From contig JAWZYU010000017.1 of the NCBI GenBank assembly GCA_038380435.1, positions 18,289,283-18,353,282 of the forward strand: a stretch of 64,000 bases of DNA. The letters are read 5' to 3'. The stretch comes from Ryuthela nishihirai. Lineage: Eukaryota; Arthropoda; Arachnida; Araneae; Heptathelidae. The notes under the pieces are model-generated. The model had not been told where the DNA came from and did not search any database. It worked only from the letters and a program-made list of their open reading frames with translations. A program made the translations under genes and the position numbers. Shown here in pieces: positions 12,165 through 23,711 of the stretch (position 1 is the first letter of the stretch; every line of letters begins with the position of its first letter).

Positions 12165-12307
12165 TATACCCCGGGTAGAGAATGGATGTATTTGTCGTTT
12201 CTCTGCTGAGGTCCTGCCGTCCTTATAGACCTTCTACTGTGGCATATAAACTGACAGGCTCCTGTCAGACCTCTGTGGCAAGCAGCTGCTTGAGGGGGTA
12301 ATTATTT
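12165..12307 (+). repeat. SINE A, head-truncated
   Basis: It begins at the end of the tRNA-like head (ccccgggtagagaatggatg) and runs through the body (tttctctgctgaggtcctgc, gacaggctcctgtcagacct) to the tail gcttgagggggta. Confidence 0.85.
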
Positions 12308-12631
12308 CATTTTTATTTAGTGGTTTAAATTAAAAAGTTTATACAAATAAAAAATTTTTCAAAAGTAAAAATTTTAAAAGATATCAATAAAACTAAGCTT
12401 ATTTTCTCCGTTTCCCCGTGAATAAAATTTTACATATAGTACAAGCCCCAAAGTTTTATCTTCCTATTTTTCTCATATTTTGTTGGAAATAATCGTGGGT
12501 TTGTTGCCAGAAGTTTTATCGTTAGATCTGCCCACAAAGTGAAAGAAGAACAGTGGAAAGAAGGGATATTTATAATAGTCCTTTGTTTTTTTTAGTTTTT
12601 TTTTTTGTCTCAATATCAAGTATAATAAAAA

Positions 12632-12675
12632 ATAAATAAATACCCCCTCAAGCAGCTGTTTGCCACAGAGGTAAT
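12632..12675 (-). repeat. SINE A tail fragment
   Basis: Reverse copy of the SINE A 3' end: 'aataaataaatacccc', then 'ctcaagcagctgtttgccac'. Only the tail is present. Confidence 0.7.
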
Positions 12676-12989
12676 AAATTAAAATAGTAAATTTATTAGT
12701 TCAACGTTAGAAATTTATTTATTAAATCAAGCAAAAGAATTATTTAAAAAAATTCTGTTGATAGAATAAACCTGAGTTTAGTAAATTTCTTGCGAATTAT
12801 TGCCTTAGCAATAGCTATAAACAGTACTGAATAGAAATATAACCACTTTAATATTTATAACGAATATCTCGGAAAGTTTTTAGTTTTTACAAATGATATG
12901 ATAATTATCGTAGCTGACATTGCAAAAGAAGTAAGAAATGTTTTAAGTAGAAGTTCCAATATAGAGAAATATACAGCAGCACGACCAGC

Positions 12990-13133
12990 ACGACGACCTA
13001 GCAATTAACGGTAACGTAAAAAATGACGTCATGGAATGACGTAATTCGTGCGGATTTTCCCGAAGTATTACCGCAGAGTTTTCTCTAGCTGACTGACTAT
13101 CGAGTCTGTCAGGTTGGCCTCGACGCAACAGAG
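12990..13133 (+). promoter_or_regulatory. Candidate promoter and 5' exon with CRE sites
   Basis: A full CRE palindrome TGACGTCA lies at 13024-13031 and a variant TGACGTAA at 13037-13044. They are followed by CpG-containing sequence that stays rich to a consensus splice donor GAG|GTAAGC at 13133/13134. CREs are bound by CREB/ATF factors close to transcription starts. The arrangement fits a non-coding first exon on the + strand, and the only + strand host gene downstream is the SLC41 transporter 28 kb away. The link to that gene is inference; no TATA box or unambiguous start site is visible. Confidence 0.35.
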
Positions 13134-14100
13134 GTAAGCAAATAGTTAACGCGCTTTATATTTTAACAAATTACGTTTCTTCCTTCCCTAATATCCATTG
13201 CTCTCTAGGGTTATATTTTAAGATATTAAGAATGATGTAAAGGTAAGTTTTGCGAAGTTTCCATTCAGTGTACGATGTTGCTTAGGCCTAATTTTGTAAT
13301 CATGGTAAACCAACGTAATATTTCATTCGTAACTGAAGTATATCGAAACAACTTTGAGTTGCTCTTTTTTCTTCCAGTCGGATTTAGGAGCTCTTTAACT
13401 TGTTTTGCGAATGTTAGGTAGCTGTCAGTTTTGAAGGTCATTGTGGTGTACTTGTATTTCGTAGGATTGCGACTAGAAATGACTAATCCTTAAGTAAATT
13501 CATTTTGCCCTTGATGGTAACTGTTGACACAGTCGACAATCTACATTTCATTACTGTAAATTGCTATGTTTTCGGAAACTGCTTTAGATTTATGAACAAA
13601 ACACCTCATTTCCATTGCCCTTTCCCACCGCTAGATTGCAAAATCATTTTGCTTTACATTTTAAGAGTGAGGTAGAAAGGGTATTTTATACTGCATGTTT
13701 ACTAATAGAAACCCCATAACTTCATACAGTTTATAAAGTTCCCATATATCTTAACTCCATGCCTTTTTCACCAAATTTGAAATTTCATCGACCTTCTGAA
13801 ATTTAATATAGAAATGACTGAAAGTTCAGTTGACATAAAGAATAAGCTTGATTAAATTTTTTACTGTCAGTCAGTACGTTTAAGTAAAAGCAAATTTTTA
13901 TTCAATGAAATCAGTATTACTGTATTTACTTTCATGTAGTGGTCATACCTAGATTTAGAATTGAAAGGTTAGGATGAAACTTGCACAGTGGAAAAAAACT
14001 ATTTACAGAGCAACCATATCAGAAATTTGAGAAGAGTAATGGTCTTTTGCCAGATTTGTTGTTGGGTTGTTTTACCTCTATGTTGTACTTTTTTTTTACA
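13134..14100. other. Non-coding stretch, no gene seen
   Basis: Ordinary AT-rich sequence without a convincing open frame or repeat. If 12990-13133 is a first exon, this is the start of its intron. Confidence 0.5.
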
Positions 14101-14104
14101 GATA

Positions 14105-14520
14105 ATAGGCTAAATGCATGTCTCACAAGGGCTCAGAGAAGGTTGGGAAATGGAACTGCTGGACAGCAGTTGGGAGGCTTCAATCTTTCTCGTATCAAGG
14201 CCAACAATGCATTTAAATCTCCTGAGTGCCCATAGGAACTAAGAGATTTTGGGGCATTAGTGTTTGTAAGTTAAATAAGAAAATAAAAATTCAATATAAT
14301 TTTTTTGGGGGAGGGGGGTGGCTAGTGTATTCTTAAACATACACAAGGCTGTTTGTTCATGCCCCATCAGATGGACAATGGCCTCTCCAAGCTCATCAAT
14401 TGTTCCCTTTGTTGCTGAAGCAGGGGGGGGAAGGGGGATGTTAGTTAAGATCAGCTGGGAAACATTTGTGAACTACAAATTATAATTCTGGCATGATGCT
14501 GCTAACTGAGGCACCCTTGC
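14105..14520 (-). repeat. SINE B, degenerate copy with insertions
   Basis: Reverse-strand pieces of SINE B are recognisable in order: 'gctcagagaaggttgg', then 'ggacagcagttgggaggct', a 'catcagatggacaatggcct' segment, and the tRNA-like head around 14450-14518 (agctggga, then ataattctggcatgatgctg, then gaggcacccttg). It is much diverged. Confidence 0.6.
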
Positions 14521-15403
14521 TTCATTTTATTTTTATACAATTGGGTAATAATATTCAAGATATATTGCATAACATTGAAATAATGGCAATGTATTCAGGC
14601 AATTTTTAAGATTGCCTAGAACACTTTCTGAGCTTTATTCCTAAGTTAGAGTAATTGTACGTACTTGGTAAAATCAGTAAAGCAGCTATCATTAGTGATT
14701 TGTTTTCTAGTAATCAATAAATTGCACATCAGCAAAACTTTTTTCCACAAAACTATTGTTGTAAATGGTTTGAAATGCAGTTTTCATTCAGCATATTTTA
14801 ACAAGATAAAGATGGATATATTTCCACATGATTCCATTCCTAAAAGAAATGCCTTTTCAGTCATTTTATTGTGCACCAATTTTTTCACATTGGTAGTGCT
14901 TTTACATAAATGTTTCAGACATATTAGTTTTTGTCATTATTTCAGTAGTACTATTCCAGTTTCAAGTTCACTTTCATTTGTACCTTCAGACTAAAAAGGG
15001 TCAAAAAATTTCTTAAATTTAATAAAATTTTTGCAAATCACTGTAACCAAAAAAAGTTCAGCAATAAAGATATTTTTGTTTATTCGCTTTGTAATTGGCG
15101 ACTTCTTATTTAGGTATATATTGGCAGTGTTTAAATCTTTGGTGAAATGTAATGGGCAGTTTTCCTTTTTTCATATTTATTGACCATGTATTATTATTTC
15201 ATATTTATATTTCAATTAATATTTCATATTAATTGACCCTGTATTATAAATTGTGTTTCAACACTCACATAAAAGCCACATTCAGACTTACTAACTTTGA
15301 AAATAAACTCTTTTTACAAGAAAATGTCACTGGGGATTAATTTAAGATCTGTCAAAAATCTCTTAATCTCGTGAAGTGATGAGCTGAAAAAAAAATTGGT
15401 TTT
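14521..15403. other. Non-coding stretch, no gene seen
   Basis: The 109-codon frame at 14665-14994 has no family resemblance, no splice context and AT-driven composition. Nothing else stands out. Confidence 0.5.
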
Positions 15404-15475
15404 GCCATGAGTGGGATTCGAACCCATGTCTCAGGAAACGTGCCTGTTATGCTAGACCACTACGCCATCAATGGC
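15404..15475 (-). repeat. tRNA-like sequence
   Basis: On the - strand an A-box-like TGGCGTAGTGG and an exact B-box GGTTCGAATCC sit at tRNA spacing. Four-base anticodon-stem complementarity (CAGG/CCTG) surrounds a loop CACGTTT. The base before the nominal anticodon is A where tRNAs have U33, and the acceptor ends pair only in part. It is more likely a tRNA-derived repeat or pseudogene than a working tRNA gene. Confidence 0.6.
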
Positions 15476-16072
15476 TAACCTTTTCTTAGTGATCTTATAA
15501 CACACTAGTGCTACAGGACTTATCCTGTGATTCTTTACTACTGAATCTCTTTAATCTGTTTTGCTTTTAATTAAGTATTCTAATAAATTTCCAATCTTTA
15601 CAAGTTCGTAACTGATAACATTATCAATTCCAAAGCCCAAGCAATGGCATAGTTCTAGGCACCCTACCTGATCTAGTGTTTATCATACCTGACTACTAAG
15701 ACCTTGTATAAATGTTTGTATGCTGTGTGAGAAACCAGGACAAACTTAATATAGCTTCTAGGTTATCTCTTTCTGTTGTGATAGAAGTACAATAACCTAC
15801 TTTTTAATAAAAATTTAAAATATTTAAACTTTCATCAAATATTTTTATTTTGTTACAAATTACTGAACAACTTGTGACATAGACTGACTCATTTCATAGT
15901 GCCCCAGGCTCATAATATACAGTTTCCATGTTTGAGTACCAACTACACTAAATGTTGAGATTTGTTTGTCTTTATTAACCTCTATCCTGCCAATGGTGAG
16001 AAAGTTGACACTAATAGGTCTGGAAAAGCCGTTATTTGTTCACCACTTATTTGTCAGATTAGCTCTGGTCCT

Positions 16073-16205
16073 GTGAAAAAGAGAGCTATACCTTGTGCAT
16101 GTTAAAGAAACACTGGATGGTATTGATGGGAGGCTACCATCTGTCCCCTAACAGCTGTTCAGTGGATTTCCTTCTTTCAGCATTCATTGAGCCTTTGGAG
16201 TAAAC
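16073..16205 (+). repeat. SINE B 3' fragment
   Basis: It shares gttaaagaaacactggatgg, then tgggaggctaccatctgtcc and aacagctgttcagtgg with complete SINE B copies. The head is missing. Confidence 0.75.
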
Positions 16206-16409
16206 ATAGATGATAATCACAGCATTACCTGATGCTCTTTTGGTGTTGATAAATCAATAAATATTTAGAAAAAATTTTCGCCAACATACGGGATACGAAC
16301 CCACATCTCTCCAGAAACATGCCAGAGTATTCTTCCAGTTGAACTACTAAATATTTATTATGAACGCCAAAAGAGCATCAGGTAGTGCTGTGATTATCAT
16401 CTATGTTTA
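16201..16409. mobile_element. Inverted-repeat element with tRNA-like centre
   Basis: Arms of about 61-67 bp at 16201-16267 and 16349-16409 are nearly exact reverse complements (taaacatagatgataatcac against its mirror). Between them, on the - strand, lies a tRNA-like segment (16277-16347) ending in a B-box-like GGTTCGTATCC. The right arm sequence recurs at 46431-46492. It is a non-autonomous foldback or MITE-like family; no TSD is certain. Confidence 0.7.
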
Positions 16410-16534
16410 AATCATTAATAACGCTAATAGCGTGATGATATTTATTTCCATCTCGCTCTGTGCAATATTAAGGTAATAATTGCCACCAGAGATCATAGAT
16501 GGCGCCAATAGTTGGCCCGAAAATCTCCATGATA

Positions 16535-16622
16535 GTTTAGTCTTCAAATTAGCGGAAAAAAGACGATCTGGCATTAGTTTTAGTCTTCAAATTAGCGGAA
16601 AAAAAGACCAGCTGGCATTAGT
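16535..16622 (+). repeat. 46-bp tandem duplication
   Basis: The phrase tagtcttcaaattagcgg with following aaaaaagac and ctggcattagtt occurs twice head to tail. Confidence 0.85.
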
Positions 16623-16692
16623 TCAACTGGAAGAATACTCTGGCATTTTCTGGAGAGATGTGGGTTCGTATCCCATATGCCTTTGGCGTTCT
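16618..16692 (+). repeat. tRNA-like sequence, mirror of 16273-16347
   Basis: It reads ttcaactggaagaatactct, then tctggagagatgtgggttcg. This is the reverse complement of the tRNA-like centre of the element at 16201-16409, so the two copies form an inverted pair 270 bp apart. Confidence 0.75.
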
Positions 16693-16878
16693 TGTGACCT
16701 AGAATTTAACCCATTGTGTGCAAGAAAAGTCCACCAATAGGCAAACCAAACCTTGAAGGACTTGGAGACTAGATCTGGCAATGGAAATAAAAATTTTTAA
16801 AAAAAAAGAGAAAAATGCTTATAATGCATATCAATAGAAAGGCTATTTGTTTCTGAATAAGAGAAAATATTTTTTTTC

Positions 16879-17084
16879 CTCCCATGGCCGAGTGGTTAGC
16901 ACGCTTGGCTACTGACCTAAGGGGCCTGGGTTTAAGCCCCGGGTAAGGCATGGATGTATGTGTCGTTTTTCTGCTGAGGTCCTGCCATCCTCTCAGATCT
17001 TCTACTTTGGCATATAAACTGACAGGCTCCTGTCAGACCTCTGTGGCAAGTAGCTGCTTGAGGGGGTATTTATTTATTTATTTA
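16879..17084 (+). repeat. SINE A, full-length copy
   Basis: The tRNA-like head has an A-box TGGCCGAGTGG and a B-box-like GGTTTAAGCCC, resembling a leucine- or serine-type tRNA. A tRNA-unrelated body (ctgctgaggtcctgccatcc, gacaggctcctgtcagacct) follows, then a 3' end gcttgagggggta with a TTTA-type tail. Such SINEs are transcribed by RNA polymerase III from the head and moved by a LINE. This is the reference copy for the family in this window. Confidence 0.9.
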
Positions 17085-17095
17085 AAATAAAAAAT

Positions 17096-17291
17096 GGCTT
17101 TTCCATGGTACAGTGGCTAGCACACTTGACTACTGATCTAAGGGACTGGGTTTGAGCCCCGGGTAAGGCATGGATGTTTATGTTGTCTTTCTGCTGAGGT
17201 CCTGCCATCCTCAGACCTACTATGGTGTACAAACTGATGGGCTCCTCTCAGACCTCTGTGTCAAGCAGATGCTTGAGGGGGTATTTATTAA
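17096..17291 (+). repeat. SINE A, second tandem copy
   Basis: It follows the copy at 16879-17084 directly in the same orientation. The A-box is changed to TGGTACAGTGG; the body has several small deletions. Confidence 0.9.
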
Positions 17292-17690
17292 TGAAAAATA
17301 ATTACTCTTTGAATTTTTTCCACAGTACTGTATGTACTTTGAGAAAAGTCTGAGCTTTTCACAGCTGTAACCAGTCAAATAAACAAGTCAACTTTTAGAA
17401 TTTAAAAAAAGTCTTTTTATATACCAAATTAAAGAACATCTAATTTGGATTTAGAGACAAAAATTATAAAATTTTTCCTGTCTTTTAAGATTTTTTTTAA
17501 ATAGAAAATGTAAGATTTCACTGTATTTTTTATTTTGCTTTTCAAAGTCCATAAAAAAATTTAACGTAGATTAATTTTGCCATATTTTTTGAAGTATTTC
17601 ATTACCTTAATATATATATTTTTTTTCTCATTATTAAAATCTTTCATTTAATTTTAATAAAATTATTTGGTCATTTATGCAAAACATGCG

Positions 17691-18075
17691 ATTAATAGAT
17701 TCTGAAAAAAATTCATCGCCGCCACGGCGGGAATCGAACCCGCATCTCTCCAGATTCATGCCAGAGCGCGCTAACCATTGCACCACGCGTCGGACAACGA
17801 ATATTTTCAGAATATGACCTTTTAAGTTTTTCTTCTTGAGACGTGACTGAGACAGCGCCATCTATACTCAAGGAGATGCAACGTTTACAGTCGTTGCAGT
17901 ATAGATGGCGCTGTCTCAGTCACGTCTCAAGAAGAAAAACTTAAAAGGTCATATTCTGAAAATATTCGTTGTCCGACGCGTGGTGCAATGGTTAGCGCGC
18001 TCTGGCATGAATCTGGAGAGATGCGGGTTCGATTCCCGCCATGGCGGCGCTGAATTTTTTTCAGAATCTATTAAT
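17691..18075. repeat. Near-perfect palindrome with tRNA-like arms
   Basis: Arms of 178 bp at 17691-17868 and 17898-18075 are reverse complements with two mismatches by eye. The 29-bp spacer contains a further short stem (GCAACG against CGTTGC). Each arm carries a tRNA-like unit (17716-17795 on -, 17971-18050 on +) with A-box TGGTGCAATGG and exact B-box GGTTCGATTCC. Two mirror open frames starting MALSQSRLKKKNLKGHILKI and containing VVQWLARSG are readings of this repeat and not genes. Confidence 0.95.
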
Positions 18076-19429
18076 TATTGTTTCTTAACAGGGAATACTG
18101 TGCATTCACTTTGGATTTCAAAACGTGATTTTTGCCCCAATCAACAAAATTTAAGACTAAGGTAGCAGTGTTAAAAAAAATTTATTTTGCTTCAAAGCAA
18201 GATCATTTAAATAAAAACTGAAAAATAGATAACTAAAAAGGGATATAAAGTGCTCAGATGAAATTAAATAAAAATATTTATTTCAAAGCAAATAAATATT
18301 TTTATCTCCTGAAATTTGAGATCAAACCCTTTTAGATCAATTTGCATTATTATACTGACTACTGCAGAAAATTTTAACTCTACAAAAATGGCAAAATCTT
18401 TACTTTTAACTGGCATTCAGAATGTATTTTTTAAATTACTTAAATTTTAAAAATATAAAAAGTCATCATTTAAAAATTAAATTTTTTGTAATGTCCTAAT
18501 CAGATGTCTTCTAAAGTAGCTCCAATAATTATTCATTCTAATTGCAGTATATATTTAAGAACCAAGATAAATAATTCTATAAGTAGTTAAAATTGATATC
18601 CTCATTCACAATCTGAGAAAAGCCAGAATTAATCTGACTCTCAGTCAATAAATATTGTAGTTTAGAAAGAAACTTACAATTTTCCTGTTCAACTTGATAA
18701 TATCCATAGGTGATAAAGTATTTTTCATCAGCAAAAGAAAATGCAAAAACACTTAAGATATTTTAGAAAAATACTGATCTGTACAGCCTAATATGTACAC
18801 TTAAGTTTGAAATCAAAACCAGATGTTTATCAATAAATATCATGCTCCTAGATGTTGCCATCACATGATCAAAGAAATATAATTTTTTTCTCTTCATATT
18901 CCATTCGTAAAAGATATCTGATAATAGATAAAAATAAAAAATTTGAAATACTGAAATAGTTTTTGATGCAAAAATGTTTATGGCTGTATTTCTCTACAAA
19001 TTACTGAAAACCTCCAATCAAAAAAACGTTCCCGTGGCATCTGACTTAATTTTATTGAGAACACAAATGGTTGGATGTTTACAAAATAATTAAATTAACT
19101 TGTCAGACCTCTCACTAGTTGTGTGTGTGGGGAGGGGAATTTTTTTTTAAATATAGAAAGTAGCTATGGTAAAGGTGGCATCTGGGTATCTAATTGCAGT
19201 TTGAGCAAAAGAAAGGGCTTTTTATTTTCTGAGGCATAAATTTGATGAATAAATTGAAAAAATTAACATTTTTTAGGAGTTCTGAAAGGCCTATTTTACA
19301 CACACACACACATATATATAAATAAAAGTTAGTTCAAACCTTAATATTTTTTTATGGTACTAAAGACTGTTTATTGTTCATGGCCATATATGCAAGCTTT
19401 GTGAACCTGATTTTATAGGTCATGGCAGT
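18076..19429. other. AT-rich stretch, no gene seen
   Basis: No open frame of note and no repeat recognised, apart from a short CA/TA microsatellite near 19300-19320. Confidence 0.6.
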
Positions 19430-20385
19430 GTAAGGGTTATGCAGTCATATCGTAGAAGATAATTACTGGTATGTCTGCTAAAGAAGCAAACCTACATTTT
19501 GTCATGTTTTCCATCCTCCCTCCCTGAAAATTAAAATTATTTTTTAAATATCTGACCTTTAGTTGTCCATCTGATCTATTGCAAACCCAGAATATCCAAG
19601 TTATAATGCTGGAATTCTTGTGTGAAGACATTGCGAGAATAATCTCTAAGCAGCAGCTGTTCTATATACCTGCAGAGAGCTACTAAATGATTAGTAGGGT
19701 TTTTAAAGCAACTAGGTTTATTGAGGGAGAGATAAGGCTAAAACAGTATCAAACAGCCTCCTAATCACAGACATCAAGCAAAGACATTAACAAAGACCTG
19801 TTCCGCTACTGCTAAAGGGTGAAGCCACCAATGCTGGTAGGAACTTCAGGCACAACCTTTTCAAGAACCAGAATCTAGAAACTGACCTGACTGACACATG
19901 TTACTCCAGTGTAGAATTGGTGATGCCTAACTAGCTAAGTGATGGTTCAGGTACCTGCAATGGCCTTTGCTCAGAATTATCCACCAGCTGATATAAGTTA
20001 TCATGTGCCCCTATTCACTTAGGGCTGGCAACCAACAGGCAAACAGAAAACACACTGGCAGATTTTCCCTAAACAGTGGCCCACCAGAGCAGCAAGTCCA
20101 AGATCCAATAATCAAGCTCAAAGCCAGTCCAGTGTAGTGGGTATAAATGATCAGCACCAGGACCCTGTAAAGTTGACCACTCCTCAGCAGGGCAGAAAAA
20201 AAGAAAAGGGGCCACAGATGACCAGATCATTAGGCCACATTGATCTGGCATTCCTCCCCTTCCATTCTGAGACATGAGAATATCTCTCTTGAAAGGTACT
20301 ACTGGCCTGCACCATTAAAAGGCTGGGATCGACATTAGTTGCTAGGTCAGTCAGTTCTGTGCATCATCACTGGGGATTGCATACA
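19430..20385 (-). mobile_element. RTE-like LINE, 5' half only
   Basis: Reading downward from 20385, this matches the 5' untranslated region and the start of the endonuclease of the LINE at 30833-34384 (for example the mirror of 'ctgctgaggagtggtcaac', and an 'aagaattccagcattataac' stretch before the LQETRW-like region). It stops within the endonuclease. Having the 5' end without the 3' end is atypical for this retrotransposon type and points to later deletion. Confidence 0.8.
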
Positions 20386-20394
20386 CTGGGTTAA

Positions 20395-20692
20395 ATAGCT
20401 AGATCACAAGGAACCTGGGGGCTCAAAGAAGGTTGGAGGGACCCAATGGACAGCTGTTAGGAGACTCCCATCAAATCCAATGTGTTCTTTAACAGGCACA
20501 CATTATGGCTCTCCTGCAATGGTGCCACAGCTTTACATCCTATCTGATGGGCTGTGACCTTTCTAAGACCATCGATGTCCCTTAGTAACAGTAGGCATGG
20601 CAGGGAGTTTTGTAGAGATAAATCTCACTGCTGGGATACTACAGATTATGAGCCTGGCATGCTACCAGCTGAGCCACCCCTAATAAACAATG
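20395..20692 (-). repeat. SINE B, degenerate copy
   Basis: Reverse copy: 'gggggctcaaagaaggttgg', 'gacagctgttaggagactcc' and 'gttaaagaacac'-like sequence near 20481, then the head at 20640-20690 (acagattatgagcctggcat, agctgagccacccc). Confidence 0.75.
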
Positions 20693-22030
20693 GAATATCC
20701 TGCAAATATAGGAGAAATTTGTATATGTCCAATTTTTGAAAGAGGCTTCCTGTGGCCTTTTTATAATTGTCTTCAGATTTGGAGCTGGGCTGTAAACAAC
20801 ATGGATTTTTTTTTTGTGCTCAGTGTAATTTGTGTACTGATTTGATAAGATATGGATCTGGCAAAGGCATCCTGATTGGTGTCTGTGATTGGGAGGAGAG
20901 CCAAATCTGTTGTTGTTTCTATACTTATTGAATAATTTTTCTATTGTTTTTGGGTGGAAGCCATGGGACCCAGCAAAGGATTGAATGTTCTGAATTTCTT
21001 TTTTAAGCAAAAACTCGTTTGATATGGTAAAGGCCCTATTGATAGAGAACAGAAGGCTGCAATTTTGTACACCAATTGTGTGCATGTCCAAGCATATGAT
21101 GGAGGTTAAGTAAGTAGGATCTTTGTGTATTAACATTGTCAAGGCTTCTGCATAATCTTTTTCAATAGAAACATCTACTTAGGGGATGGTATTGCTGATT
21201 TCCTCCTCCTTCATGAAATGTTATGTAGGACAGATATTGTTGGATGTATTAATGAGCCAGTTTAATTGCTCATTGTTGCCATTCCAAATCAGAACTATAT
21301 CTTCAACATAGTGACACCAGAAGATGGGCAAAATTTCTGCAGAGATGAAAAATTTTGTTTTGAGATCTTGAAGGATAATCTTGAACAGGATGCAGGAAAA
21401 AAGTGAGATTACGGGGACTCTTAGCCCTGTCTGTAGATTTTGCTGACAAAGTGGAAATAATTTTCGGTGACTAGTATTAGTGCTCCATGAAAGGGTATTT
21501 ATTTCAGGAAGGGAAATTTTTTGCACTTCAATGAATTTTTTTTCTGTCTGAAACAACATAATGGCATAAAAAACTTCAGTGGATGAGAATGAAGGGTGTA
21601 CATCAAATATGACTAATTTGCTGTTGAAAGGACAGATCCTTGAGACCATTAAGAAATTCTGCTCAAGATTTAATGGAAAATGGATGCTTGCAAATAAATC
21701 TAGATTAAAATTTGGACAGATTCTTTTCTAGAAATGTTGGAGATTATCTTTTGCACACTAAGGGGGCAAATGGGGTGATTATCTTCGTGTACTTTTCACT
21801 GGGCGAATGTTTGCGGTGTCTGACAATTGGATGGCACTGTGCTCTTCTTGAGGTCTTTGGGGAGCCAATGTTTTTTTTTTTTAGCCTTCCAACTTTATTT
21901 TTGATGCTAGTGGTGGGGTTAGCATTTAGACTGGTGTAATTGGAGCTGTTTATGAAGTCCAAAACTTTGACATCATTATCATTTTTGTGGTCATCTCAAA
22001 TGACATTGATTATGGATTACTTTGAAAAAC
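20693..22030 (-). pseudogene. Penelope-like retroelement fragment
   Basis: Reverse transcriptase fragments of a Penelope-like element lie in order on the - strand. Upstream DFINSSNYTSLNANPTTSIK is at about 21962. A QCHPIV-type segment follows. The catalytic segment FWCHYVEDIVLIW (family YVDD, here YVED) lies near 21310. The downstream part has a VYSPAPNLKTIIKRPQEASF region near 20790. Frames are broken at least twice. The usual C-terminal GIY-YIG endonuclease is not seen; the element stops at the SINE B near 20692. It is inactive. Confidence 0.75.
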
Positions 22031-23704
22031 TATTTAAAATACATGACTTTAGTGGATTTTTCAACTAAACTTAAAATAATTTCATGACTAATTTGAATCA
22101 AAAGTGACTTGTTCTGTTGAACTTTATATGCTTTAAAATATTTTTTTTTTCCTCAGATTTTTACCTGTTTTCAATTCTTATATATTTTGTTTTTAAAGCA
22201 AGATAATATTTGAGGGCACTACTTCCTTAGTCTTGAATTTGCTAATACCTAAAAACCAAAGCATGCATATTATGTATTTATATACATGACTAAAAAAAAG
22301 TTTAGACGAAACCTGGAGAAATTTAAATAATACTAGAAATATTATTTGCTATTTATATATAAATAATGGAATTTAGAAAAGGCAGCCATGCTAATCATGA
22401 CTTACAGATCAAGGAAGCTTTCTAAACTCTTAGTGTTACCTCCCTTACCCTGAAGCTTTAAGGCAAGGGAGTTCTAAGTAATTAGATTTGGAATTAGTTG
22501 TCCCGAGTGGGGAGGCTATACGATACGTTAAAGTTGTATACACCCATATAGATACATGTTTGTCGCCTGCAGCATGGTAAACATTTTAGGTGTGACCTTT
22601 GCCTAATGTTTTCTCTGGAAATGGCCTAACTGAAGTCCTATCTGACCTGCTGGGCATTACTGTATAGGTGAGCCCATATTCAAGTACAGGTTAGGAAGTG
22701 GATGAAGAAATGCACCTTTTGTGTAAAGAGCTAAATTGAAAACAATTCTTACCCTTTGTTGCCATTTCCTTTTGTAAAATTAGGCAAGGGATTTTCTTAA
22801 AGGCAAAAACCCAGAATTCAGATTTTCAATGACCAATTCAGATTTTAAATCAAAATTCAGAGAAAATGTGGGAGAAAAAACAGTAGTTCTGACATTGTAA
22901 TGTACACAGGGTCCGAAAGTATTAACACTTTCAGCCATGATGTACAAAAGAAATACCAGTATTCAAATTGCTGAAAAATAATCAATTTAAAAGAAAAGTG
23001 GAGAAATTTGTTTCTGGAAGAAAAAATTTTTTTTTATTTTAACAGAAGTTTGTCTTCTCACTAAAAATCTGTTTTGGTGCACAGCTTTTAACAGCAGGTT
23101 ATAAAACAGTTTAAAATTTTAACTACTAGTGTTTGAACCAGCACACTACTGTATGCATATATTAACGAGTTAGTTACCCATGAATTCTAGAAAACTATTA
23201 CAATTGGTACACTTTGTTAAGAGTATTCTTTCAAATCAGCTAGTGTTTTTAGCATTTGATTTTAACACATTCGAAATTTACGATCTTGACTGTCTTAGGA
23301 TTCATAACCTTAATTTAGGATTCATAACCCATAATCTGTCTCCCATAATGGAGCAATTGTATGTCTTTGATGTTTGAGAGTAGCTGGAATAATTTTTCAA
23401 TGAGCAACATAGTTTGGCATCCAGTAACTGAAAGTGGTAGCAAATTAACTAATTTGTTTTTGAGTTGTTTCAGAATAGTTTCTAAACTGAGCTTTAAATT
23501 TCACTAGTAGGACTGACTAACCATCACTATTGCTCATTCCCATTGGTTTACTGTAGAATTCCCCTCAGTTTCATGTACTAAAGTTCCCCAGGGATGGGTG
23601 ACAATATATCCCTCCCCCTACAAATCTCATCCTGGTTACTAATCAAGTTAGTCTTTCACTTGCCTTTTTCTCCTCAGATATAAAATACCTTCCTACAATG
23701 AAAT
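22031..23704. other. Non-coding stretch, no gene seen
   Basis: No coding segment with splice context. A short imperfect hairpin lies at about 22440-22470 (ctcccttacc against ggcaaggga). Confidence 0.5.
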
Positions 23705-23711
23705 TGTAAAA

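Noticed and set aside
14665..14994. 109-codon frame MVKSVKQLSLVIC
   Set aside because: Composition follows AT content and nothing around it suggests a gene.
15404..15475. Functional tRNA gene
   Set aside because: The loop lacks U33 and acceptor pairing is partial; I call it tRNA-like only.
17634..18165. Mirror open frames containing VVQWLARSGMNLERCGFDSR
   Set aside because: They are translations of the palindromic tRNA-like repeat; this peptide type is a well-known spurious product of tRNA-like sequence.
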